Below, piece after piece: positions 33,842 through 45,184 of a DNA stretch of 64,000 bases. The position numbers and the translations under genes are program-made. Position 1 is the stretch's first letter; each line of letters starts with the position of its first letter. Location of the stretch: assembly GCA_032622095.1 (NCBI GenBank), contig CP136068.1, positions 152,297,151 through 152,361,150 of the forward strand. Direction: 5' to 3'. The notes under the pieces were generated by a model. That model was given only the letters and a program-made list of their open reading frames with translations, was not told where the DNA came from and did no database searches. Source of the stretch: Siphonodentalium dalli. Taxonomy: Eukaryota > Mollusca > Scaphopoda > Gadilida > Siphonodentaliidae.

Positions 33842-34091
33842 ATAATGCTCTAATTAATCGACTCCATAACCACAGCAGAATTATGGGTTACTTTTCAGGA
33901 TTTAGTCGGAAATATGGCTTGTTGCCATTCATTCGAAAGCTCTCGGAATATGGCTTGTTGCCATTCATCGGAAAGCTCTCGGGGGAGAGCTTTCGAATGA
34001 ATGGCAACAAGCCATATTTCCGACTAAATCCTGAAAAGTTACCCATAATTCTGCTGTGGTTATGGAGTCGATTAATTAGAGCATTACTGCA
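33842..34091. mobile_element. Family E MITE, copy E2, with an internal duplication
   Basis: It has the E-type palindrome arms (ACCACAGCAGAATTATGGG). The block GGCTTGTTGCCATTCAT with CGGAAAGCTCTCGG is duplicated in the left arm, making the centre asymmetrical. Terminal CAG/CTG are eroded. Confidence 0.7.
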
Positions 34092-34255
34092 TATAAGAGA
34101 ATACATTGGCCTGAAAATATTTATCTTGACCTTGTAAGCCAGTGCATTCTCTTATATATGAGAGGCTCCTATGGGAGCATCGCATATATAAGAGAATGCA
34201 CTGGCACAGAATCTTTAATGCTGCACCAGTGCAGTTCCCGTCATGAAAGGGATAA
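34092..34255 (-). mobile_element. Family B remnant B5
   Basis: It starts mid-hairpin directly after the E2 edge and ends in CCCGTCATGAAAGGGATAA, a mutated right terminus. One full hairpin remains. Confidence 0.65.
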
Positions 34256-34519
34256 GGAGTTTAATGAAATGACGTAACAGCATATATAAAGCCATGCTAA
34301 TTAATTTACATGGTATTTCTCTGGTTGTTGTATTAATAATATATGCTTTGGGCAATGGTTTCTGCTATAACAGCTGCGTAATATTTAAAACATGAGTTCA
34401 GGGTACTAGATCTCTTACAGATTAACAATATGCTTTGTGTAATTAATAAAATAAATCTTGGCTTTAGGTTAATGAATTGGACGAATGGCTTTTGTGCCCC
34501 TCTTTTGAAAGCAGTCAAG
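34256..34519. other. Unassigned spacer
   Basis: No gene or repeat recognised. Confidence 0.4.
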
Positions 34520-34725
34520 ATGGTGAACCTCCATACAAAATATAATTCAGATCCAATAACCCATGGCTGAGATATCTGCGTGGACAGACAAAAAACATTT
34601 TCTGTTCTAGAGTTATCCTTGGTTTGTCCAGAAATGTGGGTTTTTTGTTTGTCTGCACAGATATCTCAGCTATGGGTTTTTTTTATCAGAATGAAGTTTG
34701 GTATGGAGGTTCACCATCACAACTG
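34520..34725. repeat. Inverted repeat with about 75-nt arms
   Basis: GGTGAACCTCCATAC ... TGAGATATCTGCGTGGACAG is mirrored by CTGCACAGATATCTCAGCTA ... GTATGGAGGTTCACC. The phrasing (AGAGTTATCCTT, 'atctcagctatgggtt') places it in the broad H class of dispersed repeats. Confidence 0.7.
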
Positions 34726-34884
34726 CTTATAAAAGGGAGCCAATGACGCTGTTGGAATTTCTGGTTTAGAGTTATCCTTCTTTGATTTTTTTTATATGGT
34801 TTCTGTCCTACCTTTGTTTTAATTTGTTGACAGCACCCAAGGTGCAACTTCTTGCTGCTTTAGTTTTTGCAATTCAAATAAAAC

Positions 34885-35105
34885 TGAATGCCCAAATTTG
34901 AAACCTGGAATGGGAGTCCAATTTCAAACTAGAATGGAGAGCCAAATTCAAAACAGGAAGGGAGGCTGTATTTATGTTAAAACTGGAGGGGCATGCAAAT
35001 TCAATCCACTGAGAAGAGTATGCCCACTTTCAACCCTGAAAGGGGTGCCCAAATTAAAATCTGGAAGGGGTGTACAAGAATTCAATGCAGAAAAGGGTTC
35101 CAGCC
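34885..35105. repeat. Degenerate AAATTCAAACTGGAAGGGG repeat
   Basis: About seven units of 25-30 bp carry AAATTCAAA followed by a CTGGAANGGGG box. Related units recur at 36680-36740. Not coding. Confidence 0.55.
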
Positions 35106-35233
35106 CTGGGAATTATCATGGGCAATATGTAATGTCTATGTAAAAGCAGAGGCAAAACTAGTTTGCCTTAGCAATTATATTGCACTGGGCAATAATAATA
35201 TTGCACTAGGCAATAACATTGCCTAAATATTGC

Positions 35234-35494
35234 CTACATATAATAGAGATCATTGGGTTGCCAAGTTATTTTCTCTGAGGAGAATTCCTCTTTAGCTAAA
35301 AGACTTTCTTTCACTCTTGACATAAATTGTCCTAAAATGGCATCCATGGCACTTGAGGCATTAAAACTAAGAGCTTTAGGAGGTGATTTTGGCTGTTTAC
35401 ATATCTGTTGAGTAGTAATCTGGAAACAACTAAGATGACAGTAAGTATATTTAAGTACCGTATGTTGTCTACCGTTGTTCTGATAACTAATCAT
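35234..35494 (-). other. Candidate terminal exon, 61 codons after a splice acceptor
   Basis: On the minus strand a pyrimidine-rich tract ending GTTGTTTCCAG (AG at 35421-35420) is followed by an open frame of 61 codons (35419-35234) with exon-like composition, including SSAMDAILGQFMSRVKESLL, and a TAG stop. The upstream part of the ORF (35422-35494) would then be intron. I recognise no family. GGCAAT inverted phrases just beyond the stop (35165-35240) hint that it may lie near a transposon end. Chance remains likely. Confidence 0.2.
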
Positions 35495-35586
35495 AATTAA
35501 ATAAAATAGTATCTCTGAGTTGTAAGGTTATTATTGATTAGAAATCAAAATATTTTTTTGCAAAGTTGCCGAGGTCAAATTAGTTT

Positions 35587-35838
35587 CAAGCCTTGAAATA
35601 GTGTCTGTCATTTGCAGAATGAGGTCCCCAGAGGGTGAATTTAGTGATGCTACCCCGCATAGTGGGCTAGCATCACCAAATTCACCCTCTGGGGACCTCA
35701 TTCTGCTTGCACCTCAGCAGAATGAGGTTCCCAGAGGGTGAATTTGGTGATGCTAGCCCGCTATGCGGGATAGCGTCACTAAATTCACCCTCTGGGGACC
35801 TCATTCTGCAAATGACAGACACACTATTTCAAGGCCTG
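35587..35838. mobile_element. Family D hAT-type MITE, copy D4
   Basis: Both termini (CAAGCCTTGAAATAGTG and complement) and both hairpins are present. An exact 8-bp duplication ATTAGTTT lies at 35579-35586 and 35839-35846, which confirms the hAT assignment of family D. Confidence 0.88.
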
Positions 35839-35846
35839 ATTAGTTT

Positions 35847-36680
35847 GTGCCAAGATCAATGATTTCCACCTTGGTTAAAATATTGTCTCTGCATTTTTAT
35901 GATAATAAAATCCCAGGGCTGGGGTACCGGCTAAAAAGATTAGGATCCGCATAGATGCATGCTCTACACATATAACTTTAGTTTACAATTGGAACTTAGT
36001 CCATTAATTATCATGCCATTCATGGCAAACTTTGGTTGGAACTGGTTTAAAATGGCTGATTATCAAGATAATCCATTTTATCTCAGCAGTACTTGTTATC
36101 AGTAGAAATTGGCAGTTTTTTGCTGTCTTCAGACTTCTAGTGCAACATTAAGACAATGTCTCCAGCAATTTGTTTCAGTTTTACACAAAACATCGACAGT
36201 CTTCGTAATTGAACCAATCATAAGTATTGGGGACCACTATGGAAACAAGAGGGATTTTTTTGTTTTATCCCTGGTAATGATATATTTAATTATAGAGGCT
36301 GACCAGTATTAATAATAAAATTTATTAATATTAATACCACCGACTAACCATATTAAAACCTTCTTGGTTAAATCTTTTTTGATTATAAATACACATTTAG
36401 ATAGTGAGCTCACAGAGATATGTTAATGCATGTCAACCGCTTTTCCATCTAAAATTATTTACATTGCTTTTTCAATATGTATACATTTGTCAACTTTGTA
36501 TAAATTGTATAGATATACATGTATATCATTGCCATTAAATAATCTAAAAAAAAAAATCAGCCGATCTGAAATTTGCCTGGGCTAAATAATAGCCGATGAA
36601 TTTTCTTTTTGCCTAGGCATTTGCCTCGAATCAGCCGATAGGCAACGCTACTAGTAATTAACAGTGCTGGGTATCCAAAT
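35847..36680. other. Unassigned spacer
   Basis: An ORF at 36109-36312 has no recognisable domain. Positions 36555-36650 contain GCCTGGGC / GCCTAGGC / GATAGGCAACG phrases that may be a decayed transposon end. Confidence 0.35.
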
Positions 36681-36740
36681 TTAACCCTAAATTAAAACCA
36701 GGAAGAGTTACCAAATTCAAACCAGGAAGGGGCGCCATAC

Positions 36741-37180
36741 CATATACACAATTTCAAATTGAGAATCAACCCCTGTGCTGTCTGTTGTACATGGTCGTGA
36801 ATCTCTTGTCAATCTTGCTTCACAAATCAGATCACAAGGTTGGATGAGTTCAGTAAATTCTCATTAGACCATTGCTAACGGGGATAATCAATGTGCCGAC
36901 ACACAATTAACCTCTCTGTTAATTAGCCTTCCCATATTCACGATCATATAATTATCGTGTTTGACTTAAGGCCTTCATTGGTGGTCCCGCACCATGTTTT
37001 CTCGGGCTATTCCTCAATAAATGGGACATGAGAATTAGGCATGTTATTGTGTTATCAATCAATAATATTTGCAGTTTGTGTAATGATTGTCACTTTAAGA
37101 TAACACATTTAGAAGGATAACGCATCGGAAGATATAACGTCATAAAGCACACTCTTGTGTACCAAATAAGCATACATGTA
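36741..37180. other. Unique stretch, possible regulatory DNA
   Basis: No gene or repeat. Many homeodomain-type TAAT/ATTA cores occur (36905-36960, 37055-37070), and the sequence is more complex than its surroundings. This is a candidate only. Confidence 0.3.
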
Positions 37181-37389
37181 TACAGTAATGCCTGAATATA
37201 TGACCCTATAACCACAGCAGAATTATGGGAAATTTTTCAGTCGGAAATATGGCTTGTTGCCATTCATTGGAAAGCTCTCACTGAGAACTTTCCAATGAAT
37301 GGCAGCAAGCCATGTTTCCAACTAAATCCAGAAAAATTTCCAATAATTCTGCTGTGGTTTAGGTGTCGATTATTTAGGACATTACTGTA
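37181..37389. mobile_element. Family E MITE, copy E3
   Basis: TACAGTAATGCCTG and GGACATTACTGTA termini with TA edges. The arms are diverged but still form one long palindrome around GGAAAGCTCTC/GAGAACTTTCC. Confidence 0.75.
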
Positions 37390-37577
37390 CTTATTAATTT
37401 CTGGATAAATTTCCCACCTCTATGGTTGTTATTTGACCCAGTACGTTTATTAAATTTGGCCGCGAAAATCTGCAAAACAATCTATTAATCTTCAATGGGA
37501 GTCATCAAATTGGAAAGTGACTTGAGATTGTAGAAACAAATTACATCATAATTACTAAATCAGAAACACTGTACTTT

Positions 37578-37954
37578 CAGGGGCGCCGGAAGAGGGGGGG
37601 GGGGGGGGGCAGAGGGGGCAGCTGACCACCCTGCCCTTGAGGGGGGCGAGCGGGGGCAGGACTTGCCCTTTTTCTGGAAAAATGCTTTTTGTGTGTTTAA
37701 TCTCGTGTTTTTATAGCAAAATGTGACTTTTTTGGTCCAAATATACCACCAATTTCACAAGGAATATTATTTTTTTGTCAATTTTATCACAAAACGGCCA
37801 TAAAAACTGAAAAATACCATTAAAATAGGGATTTTTGCCACAATGAATTTATGGTTATTTTCCCGAGTTTGCGGAGAAAATGCCCTTTTTTTTGCGGAAA
37901 AGTGCCCTTTTTGTAGGCTCTGCCCCCTGCCCTTGGATGCTTCTGGCGCCCCTG
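37578..37954. mobile_element. 377-bp hAT-type non-autonomous element
   Basis: Termini CAGGGGCGCCGGAAG and CTTCTGGCGCCCCTG are complementary except for one base and are flanked by an exact 8-bp duplication TGTACTTT (37570-37577 and 37955-37962). CAGGG is the usual hAT start. It contains a poly-G run and repeated TGCCCTTTTT phrases. No coding capacity. Confidence 0.88.
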
Positions 37955-37962
37955 TGTACTTT

Positions 37963-38626
37963 TACTATATATCCATTGGGATACTAGTACTATATATTAT
38001 ATCTTACCGTTGTGTCGCCGTCGCTGATTGGCCGAGAGGCAGGCTCTATTGTGCATAGTGCTTGTACCCAATATCACGTGGTGTGACGTAGGCCATTTTC
38101 GTAAGCGTAGAGCACGGCCAGCGGATTATGACGTAGACCACTATGCATGGGATTATAATCTGTGTTGTCGACAAATAGTTTTGATTGAGAGATTAGTCAT
38201 ATCGCGCGTGCATAGTTATTGTCAAATGGATATTTTATACCAATAACTCAGAGTGAACGCTATAAGCTGTGATATGTATATGCTGTCAAGCTAGCATGCT
38301 TGTCTGAAATACGCCAGCGTCGCTGATTGACACAGCGAACAATGACCAGGGCGTGCATATATACCATTCAATTCAATACACTGGTAGTATACGTTTGTAC
38401 GTTTGCACATTTGCGGGATAACATATCTATTACGCGTTTGGGTTAGAAATAAAATGATGTATATATATAAATATTATAGAACATCAGTTTGTAAATTCAT
38501 GTTCAATATAATATAATGATTAGCGCAATGTAAATAAATGAAATATAAATACAAATATATATGAAATGGCCGATGGTGTAACCATATTAAAGTATCAGTT
38601 TGTCTATGAATGTTCAATATAATATA
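37963..38626. other. Unassigned stretch
   Basis: No gene. The phrase CAGTTTGT followed by TTCAATATAATATAATGA occurs at about 38484 and 38597, a diverged tandem duplication leading into the palindrome. Confidence 0.4.
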
Positions 38627-38769
38627 ATGAGTAGAGCATGTCTTGTCGGTGCCTACGCGATGGTAGTGGCCAGTGGGAAAGGTGTAGTTCCCTCGCCTGC
38701 GGCTCGGGAACTACACCTTTCCCACTGGCCACTACATTCGCGTAGGCACCTCCAAGCCATGCTCTATTC
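38627..38769. repeat. Near-perfect palindrome with a CTCGCCTGCGGCTCG cap
   Basis: Arms of about 65 nt (TGCCTACGCGATGGTAGTGG ... GGTGTAGTTCC and complement) meet at CTCGCCTGCGGCTCGGG. The 139-aa ORF that crosses it (38600-39019) is an artefact of the palindrome. Confidence 0.82.
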
Positions 38770-39547
38770 ATATAATAGAGTGGATCAGTTTGTAAAATTA
38801 ATATCAGTATATAGTTCTGGCCATGTCGCAGCTAGTTCCACCCTGTACTGTTATTCCTCACTGTTATTTAGTTTTGCAAAATTTCCCACCCTGAACTGTT
38901 ATTCCGCTGATATTCCACACTACTGTTGTTTGGCACTCAAGAGTATGACAGTTATAGTTGGACCTAGTTTCTTCCATCCATGTCAGCTAGTGGCATCTAT
39001 CAAGCTAATCGCTGGCTAAGATTTACATGTAATTGCAGGAATAGATACGTATATACTTCTTTTACATGGAATGCATGAAATCCATTAACTCAAATTCCAT
39101 ATCACGCTAATTTGGCATCGGATATGTATAAATTATATTAATAAATTTAGTTTCGTGGCCATGTTGCATGAAGATATTCACTACTGACAGGTCATTCACA
39201 TTGCATAGCATCAGGGGTCAAGGCAGCGAACAACATTTCAATGTTTGCAGCATCATGTCTGCTGTCATTAGGCCTACATCATAATTCCGACGTCCTTCTA
39301 TTGGTTTCAAAAGACTTGTTTCAATTAAAATGGGTTATCTGAATAATTTTACCAACATTCACAGAATCAAGCCAATGGGAATTCAATCATACTTCAAATT
39401 TCCCGCTGAATGTACTTCTGAGAACCGCATGGTGATTCAAGTTTTTTTTATCAGTGAGCAAGCCCATAGTACGCATGTGTCACACTACATAAAATCAGAT
39501 GATTTTAAGACACCACACCTGGTCAACTGACCAATCAGCACTGCATA
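38770..39547. other. Unassigned stretch
   Basis: No gene. CCACCCTGTACTGTTATTCC and a variant occur at about 38838 and 38886. Confidence 0.4.
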
Positions 39548-40330
39548 ATTATACCCCCCCCCCCCCCGCAACGAAGTTAGGGGGGGTATACTGGAGTCAG
39601 CTTGTCTGTCGTCAGTCCGTCGTCCGTCGGTGGACACAAATTTGTCCGGAGTTTTTCTCAGTCGTTTTTGATCAATTTCCTTGAAACTTGGTACAGACAT
39701 CAACCACCATGGGAACCTGTGCACCTGCGATTATGACGTCTGTCGGACTTTTTTTGGTGGAGTTATCCCCCCTTTTTCGACTTAGAAAATTTTCGCAATA
39801 TGTAACTTTTGTCCGAGCTTTTATTCATACATTTTTCGGTCAATTTAAAAAAAACGTGGCACAGATATTTAGTACCATGGGAACTTGTGCACCTGCGATT
39901 ATGACGTCTGTCCGACATTATTTGGTGGAGTTAGTCCCCTTTTTCGACTTAGAAACTTTTTTTGCAACATGCATAATTTTGTCCGAGCTTTTATTCCTAC
40001 ATTTTTCGGTCAATGTTTTTTAATCTTGGCACTGATATTTAGTACCATGGGAACCTGTGCACCTGCGATTATGACGTCTGTCCGACATTTTTTGTGTGGA
40101 GTTATTCCCCTTTTTCGACTTAATTTTTTCACAACATACATAATTTTATCCAAGCTTTTATTCCTACATTTTTCGGTCAATAGGTTTAAGATTAGGGTCA
40201 TGGTTGTACACCTGCAATGGGAACTGTTATTTTATTATTTTAACTAAATGTTTACTGACATGTGAAACATCTTAGTATTTTTAAAAGGGGGGTATCCGTA
40301 GTCCCATTGGGACAGTCACACCTCTAGTTT
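39548..40330. repeat. Dispersed repeat H4, with 169-bp tandem units
   Basis: It begins with poly-C and AGTTAGGGGGGGTATACTGG, then a GTCCGTCGTCCGTCGG core. Units with CCATGGGAACCTGTGCACCT recur at 39709, 39878 and 40048 (spacing 169-170). It ends GGTATCCGTAGTCCCATTGG GACAGTC. Same family as H1. The serial ORFs reflect the tandem unit and are not genes. Confidence 0.75.
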
Positions 40331-41505
40331 GTGTTTACCTGTTAGGGGAGTGAATAGAAGGCAGGTATAGAGAGGACTAGATACCGTACATGTGCAGTTC
40401 TTTTATTTTAGCACCATATCTGTACATAATGCATAGGCAACCAGGGCTCGATTTAACTGGATTCACATTGCAATTTGCTAACCAATTTACATTGAAAATA
40501 TGTGTATTGGTTGGGAATGCTATACAAAATCTACCCAGTGCTGAAAAATGCTATACAAATTTAAAGAATTAAATCCACCCTTGTAGGCCTCAGCTGTACA
40601 TGTGGTTGCTCTTAATAATGTGATTGTTACAGCACTTGGAGCTATGGATTAGCTCTATATAAAAATTCTCCAAAAAAAATCTCCATTGTTACTTTCAAAT
40701 CAGCATTCATACATCAACAAAAAGCCGGGAAAAGCCACACCAGGCGACAATCTCTGGAGTGGGGGTATATATAGCAGTGTGATACCCCAACTCTTGTACA
40801 GTCTCCCAGTCAGTATCACTTGAATTCACTTCTCATTGTTGACAACAATGGCTAGGCATACTTGTTTGTGAGACAGAGAATGATACTATTGATAATTTGA
40901 ATTTAATTACATATTGACCCAGCAGTTGGCCGAGTTTTCACTCAAATCTCATCGATTTCACTCATTGATTGCTCACTGTTCTGAAGTACTCTTATTCAAA
41001 GCCGGGCGCAGCGGCCTGCTTAGTTTTTTTTATTGTCCGTCAGACGGCATGCGAGGGCTAGTAAAGCCTAATGTCTGGTCAAGTTTGAGATAACGAGCAT
41101 TCACGTGTTAATTAGACGTCGAATCAGCGAATTCGATAAGAAATGATTCAGTTCGGTATGAACTGCTAATTCCTTCAGATTATACTTGATGGTGACATCT
41201 TTTGTTCGATTTGATCAATTAAGATTTTATTCAGTTCCTATCTGCGAATGTGCGAGATTGTTTTGCCGTCGTAATCAATAACTTTTTTCTTTGCGGACTG
41301 GAGTTGGGTTCAGCAGAGTCTATAGTTCTTCTTGTAATTACTTCCTATCCACCACTCCTCTTCAGGACAAGCCAGAACCTGATGGAAGTTGGCATTCCGA
41401 GGTGTCCAAGGTCATGAAAATATTGTAGGAATCCCAAACAAAACTGTCGTCTTGATTATATAGTGATCCTGCTAATTATTCCCTAGACACAAAGTTTGGT
41501 GGGGG
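40331..41505. other. Unique stretch, best candidate for conserved regulatory DNA
   Basis: No gene or known repeat. Positions about 40880-41400 have balanced composition, many TAAT/ATTA and GAAATGATT-type cores (for example CACGTGTTAATTAGACGTCG at 41103), and no decay or simple sequence. Function is inferred only from appearance. Confidence 0.3.
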
Positions 41506-41906
41506 TTAACCCTTTACCCAACAGAAGGGCCCTGTGCCAATGCATTCTCTTATATATGCGAGTCGACCATAGGTCGCCTCGCATATATAAGAGAATGCAT
41601 TGGCTTAACACATTAAAAATTATAAAATTGTTAAAGAATGTAAGAAAAAATGGTAAAAAGTGTTAAAAAAAGATTTTTTTTTTGGCCAATGCATTCTCTT
41701 ATATATGCGAGGCGACCTATGGTCGACTCGCATATATAAGAGAATGCATTGGCACAGGGCATAACTGTAACTATCACAATGTGGTCAAGGAGCCGGTTCC
41801 AATGATATCCATATTTGTATGGTTCTATTGAGACAGACCGAAGATATTTTAGGCTGTTGAAGCTTTATTTGGCCGGTTTTGGCCGATTTGTTGGGTAAAG
41901 GGTTAT
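41506..41906 (-). mobile_element. Family A MITE, copy A7
   Basis: TTAA on the left; the right flank has mutated to TTAT. Both hairpins are intact and the CCGGCC arm is on the right. Confidence 0.85.
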
Positions 41907-42337
41907 AGAAATGTGTACCGTCTATCCGTGATTCAATCTGTCCGTAACAACTTCGGAGCTCGCGATCTAAGTCACCATAGGTCAGATTTTATTGATCTTT
42001 GGTATACTATTGAACCACCATGGGGAGGGGATATCCGCAGGGAATGGGTTTTGTCCATTCGTTTCTTCTAAAGTTATGGCCCTTTGAATGTGAAAATGTC
42101 CGCCCCTGTATCTCCTGTCTTGTATCAGATGTGATTGATCTATGAACTATTCATGAAACAAAGGATACCCACATGCAACAGGTTTTGTCCAGTTATCACA
42201 GGCATGATTAAGACATCTCAGCGTAAAGCATGACCTTAACCACTGGGAATGATTCCAGCATTGTCTATATATTTTGGAACTTCTGTCTGTCTGTCTGTAT
42301 GTAGGTATGTATGTGTGTTGTAGACTCAAAATTTGCT
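41907..42337. repeat. H2-like dispersed repeat fragment
   Basis: Shares phrases with 14318-15592 (for example AAAGGATACCCACATGCAAC and AGGTTTTGTCCAGT) and carries a GTCTGTCTGTCTGT core near 42283. Confidence 0.5.
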
Positions 42338-42592
42338 CGACCGATCCGACTTGAATTTGGTATGTAGGCCGACCTGATCCCGGGAACAATATGGGCGGTT
42401 TCAATTTCAAGTGTGACTGTCCTTGACCTCGCTCATATAGCCATGTTTCTGGACCTCGACCGATTCGACTCAAATTTTGTATGTAGGCCAACATTGATCC
42501 CGGGAACAATATGGATGGGTCCAATTTCACGTGCGACCGTGTCCTTGACCTTGACCTCGCTCATATATGCTCATATAGGCATGTTTCTGGAC
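42338..42592. repeat. About 125-bp tandem duplication
   Basis: Two units start TCGACCGATYCGACT and include TGATCCCGGGAACAATATGG and CTCATATAGCCATGTTTCTG. The second unit (from about 42458) has a CTTGACC expansion. Confidence 0.75.
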
Positions 42593-43034
42593 CAATCGAA
42601 CAATAGCTTTTTCTTTCTCCTAATAATTTTCAACGTTGTTCGCTCAGTATTGTTCAACATTGTCACTTTGAATTAGTAGATCAATCTCTCATTGTCAATA
42701 GTTTTCAGACTCAATTTTGAAACGTCCACAAACAAGTTCAGACGCTGTATATTCTGCCCAGACGGAGGCAATTACAAAGAAATCCCTAAAAAGCCCAGTC
42801 GGGCACATCAGCTATTTAGTGAACTTATATCTGAACATATCCCATAGGAAACTTCTGTCATCTGCTTATATTTCCTAACAACCCTCCAAACGAATGATAA
42901 TTTGTTGCTGAATTGGGAATCTATTTAGTAAAGAGAGGGTTAGGGTGAGGGGGGGGGGGGGTGTGTATTTAATTCAATACGTTCCCCCTTGGGTGTCAAC
43001 ATTAATTTCCAATTTTAGAAATCCAAATAATAAA
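42593..43034. other. Spacer with repeat fragment L2
   Basis: Positions 42810-42945 match L1 (31870-32050) in order. A poly-G run lies at 42951-42962. No gene. Confidence 0.4.
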
Positions 43035-43490
43035 CAAAGCCTAGAAATAGTGTGTGTGTGTGTGTGAAATTTGCAGAACTAGGTCCCCAGAGGGTGAATT
43101 TAGTGATGCTACCCCACACAGCGGACTAGCATTACCAAATTCACCCTCTGGGGACCTCATTCTGCTTTGGCCTCAGTCTTCTGTGAAGTATATATAGTCT
43201 CAAATTAACATTGTTTTTAGTCACTTTTTCCTTTATGTTCAGTTTCTATATTCCCTAATTTGCAGAAGATAAAATGCATAGTATCGAGGTGACTAATGGG
43301 TAAACATCACCAACTTAAACTGGGGAACATCAATCTGATCTTAGGTCTCCCATAGCAGTTGAGGCCTAATCAAACTGATGTTCCCAGAGGGTCAATTTGG
43401 TGATGCCGGCATGCTGTGCGGGATAGCATCACTAAATTCACCTTCTGGCAACCTCATTCTGCAAATGTCAGACACACTTTCCAGATTTGA
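43035..43490. mobile_element. Family D MITE, long form, copy D5
   Basis: Diverged terminus CAAAGCCTAGAAATAGTGTG with a (TG)n expansion, two hairpins, and the same extra middle segment as D2 and D6 (CTCAAATTAACATTGTTTTT). The right terminus is decayed. Confidence 0.7.
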
Positions 43491-44499
43491 ATCCAATGTC
43501 CAGAATGAATTTAGACTGAGAAAAAAAAGAAGAAGATGTCTATTTCAACAAATTAATAGTATTTTAATGCTTGAAATTTCCAATGATTTTCATATAGACC
43601 CTTGAAATGCCAATAGCCCTCATCTACCATGAGCCCCCTTCTGACACGGCTTCCTTCCCTACATCTTTGCTTCATCTTGGTCAGTAATATTTGTGCTTAT
43701 TTAATACAGAATGAGTTCTTTTGCCATAAATTAGAACCACGATATATGACTGTTATTATATCTGACTATAATAAATATTAAAATGTTGGTAAATAAATAA
43801 ATGGATAAAGGTAATGATTTTAGGGAGTTTGGAAATTTAGGCTGGGAAATTGTGGGAAAATATATGAATTTTGGCATTTGGAAAGGGGCATTATTTTGGT
43901 CCCTGTGCTGTAGACCCCTGAGCGACTGAGGAAAAAAACGTGTCTTGATTGCCCATTGATGGCTTAATCTACCCAGTCAGAAAATGGACTTGCACCTTGC
44001 ATGAGAATATAGAACCGATAGGAGTTAGTTTTTCCATTTCGATAATTACAGTTATATGAGAAAATGCAATTTGGATGAATGTCAGGTAATAACTCCTGCG
44101 AAAACAAATAATTTGTATGACACACGCGAGCTGAAAGCTCGGGACATCAAGTTAATAAGTTCTTATTGAATGGGACAAATGGGCATCGGAGGAATATCCT
44201 CGACACAAGTTGTTCATTAAAAATGGATTAGGCGGGGCTAAAGAAGAGATGAAAACGGCAGCATGTGCACCGGCTCTCATGCCATTACAGGCCGATTGGT
44301 AATTATAGCTGAGACCAGCGGCCACCATTTCTCCCCCCCCATAACACTAATTTGTGGTTTAGGGGATCAATAGCATTTAGCTATCCGTGGGACAACATGA
44401 AAACTGTGTTCCTTCTCAGTCCAACGGTTTTATGTTGGGTGTTTGGTCCACTCTAATCAATGATCTATCGAGTCCACTGGGAATGCTTATGAGTGCATT
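43491..44499. other. Unique stretch, possible regulatory DNA at 43920-44330
   Basis: No gene. The 43920-44330 part is complex sequence with few repeats (for example GCCGATTGGTAATTATAGCT at 44292, GATTGCCCATTGATGGCTTA at 43948) and stands out from the AT-rich flanks. Confidence 0.3.
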
Positions 44500-44716
44500 T
44501 ACAGTAATGCCCTAAGTAATTGACCTCTTAACCAAAGCAGAATTATGGGTAACTTTTCAGGATTTAGTCGGAAATATGGCTTGTTGCCATTCATCGGAAA
44601 GCTCTCGCCGAGAGCTTTCCGATGAATGGCAACAAGCCATATTTCAGACTAAATCCTGAAAAGTTACCCATAATTCTGCTTTGGTTAAGAGGTCGATTAC
44701 TTAGGGCATTACTGTA
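44500..44716. mobile_element. Family E MITE, copy E4
   Basis: TACAGTAATGCCCTAAG and its complement form the ends. The arms are almost perfectly complementary over about 100 nt and meet at GAAAGCTCTCGCCGAGAGCTTTC. Confidence 0.85.
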
Positions 44717-45184
44717 TTCGTTTGACCTCTCATATTGATGAAAGATATTTCCTATATTTTCCCAGTCTAAGTTTCCCAACTCCCTGAAATCATTTCATGT
44801 ATCCCCAAGATTTTTGTCTGTTTAAAAAAAAAACGGGACATATTATGTTACTGGTCTGTCCTGTCCATCCATCTGTCCGTCAGTCTGTCTGTCCATTTGC
44901 TTTTTTGGTTTCCGGATGATAACTTTAGTAAGTCTGAACTGAAAAGAAATTTGCTATGTGAGTATACTAGACAAAAGTACAGGTTCTAACAGCCAATTTT
45001 CACTAGATTTATGGCCCCTTTTGGTGGAATTTGCACTCAATTTTCGTTTTCGGATTATAAACTCAAGTATAATCCTGAACTGAATGGAATGAAATTTGGT
45101 ATGTTAGTTTATTAGCACAAAATACAGGTCCAGATAGAATTTGGGTTCCACCCGCAAATATTCACCAGAGTGATGTCCCATTGG
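44717..45184. repeat. H-class dispersed repeat with GTCTGTCCGTC-type core
   Basis: GTCTGTCCTGTCCATCCATC begins the core at about 44853, followed by 'gataactttagtaagtctgaactg' and a diverged second copy of the same phrase near 45054. Not coding. Confidence 0.45.

Noticed and set aside
34898-35226. Repetitive ORFs of 81 and 77 aa
   Set aside because: They translate the AAATTCAAAC...GGAAGGGG repeat.
38600-39019. 139-aa ORF
   Set aside because: It reads through a long palindrome, giving self-complementary peptide stretches.
39688-40247. ORFs of 111 and 120 aa with repeated peptide blocks
   Set aside because: The repeated peptides are translations of the 169-bp repeat unit, in different frames.
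42147-42530. 127-aa minus-strand ORF
   Set aside because: It runs through the 125-bp tandem duplication and shows the same peptide twice; no domain.
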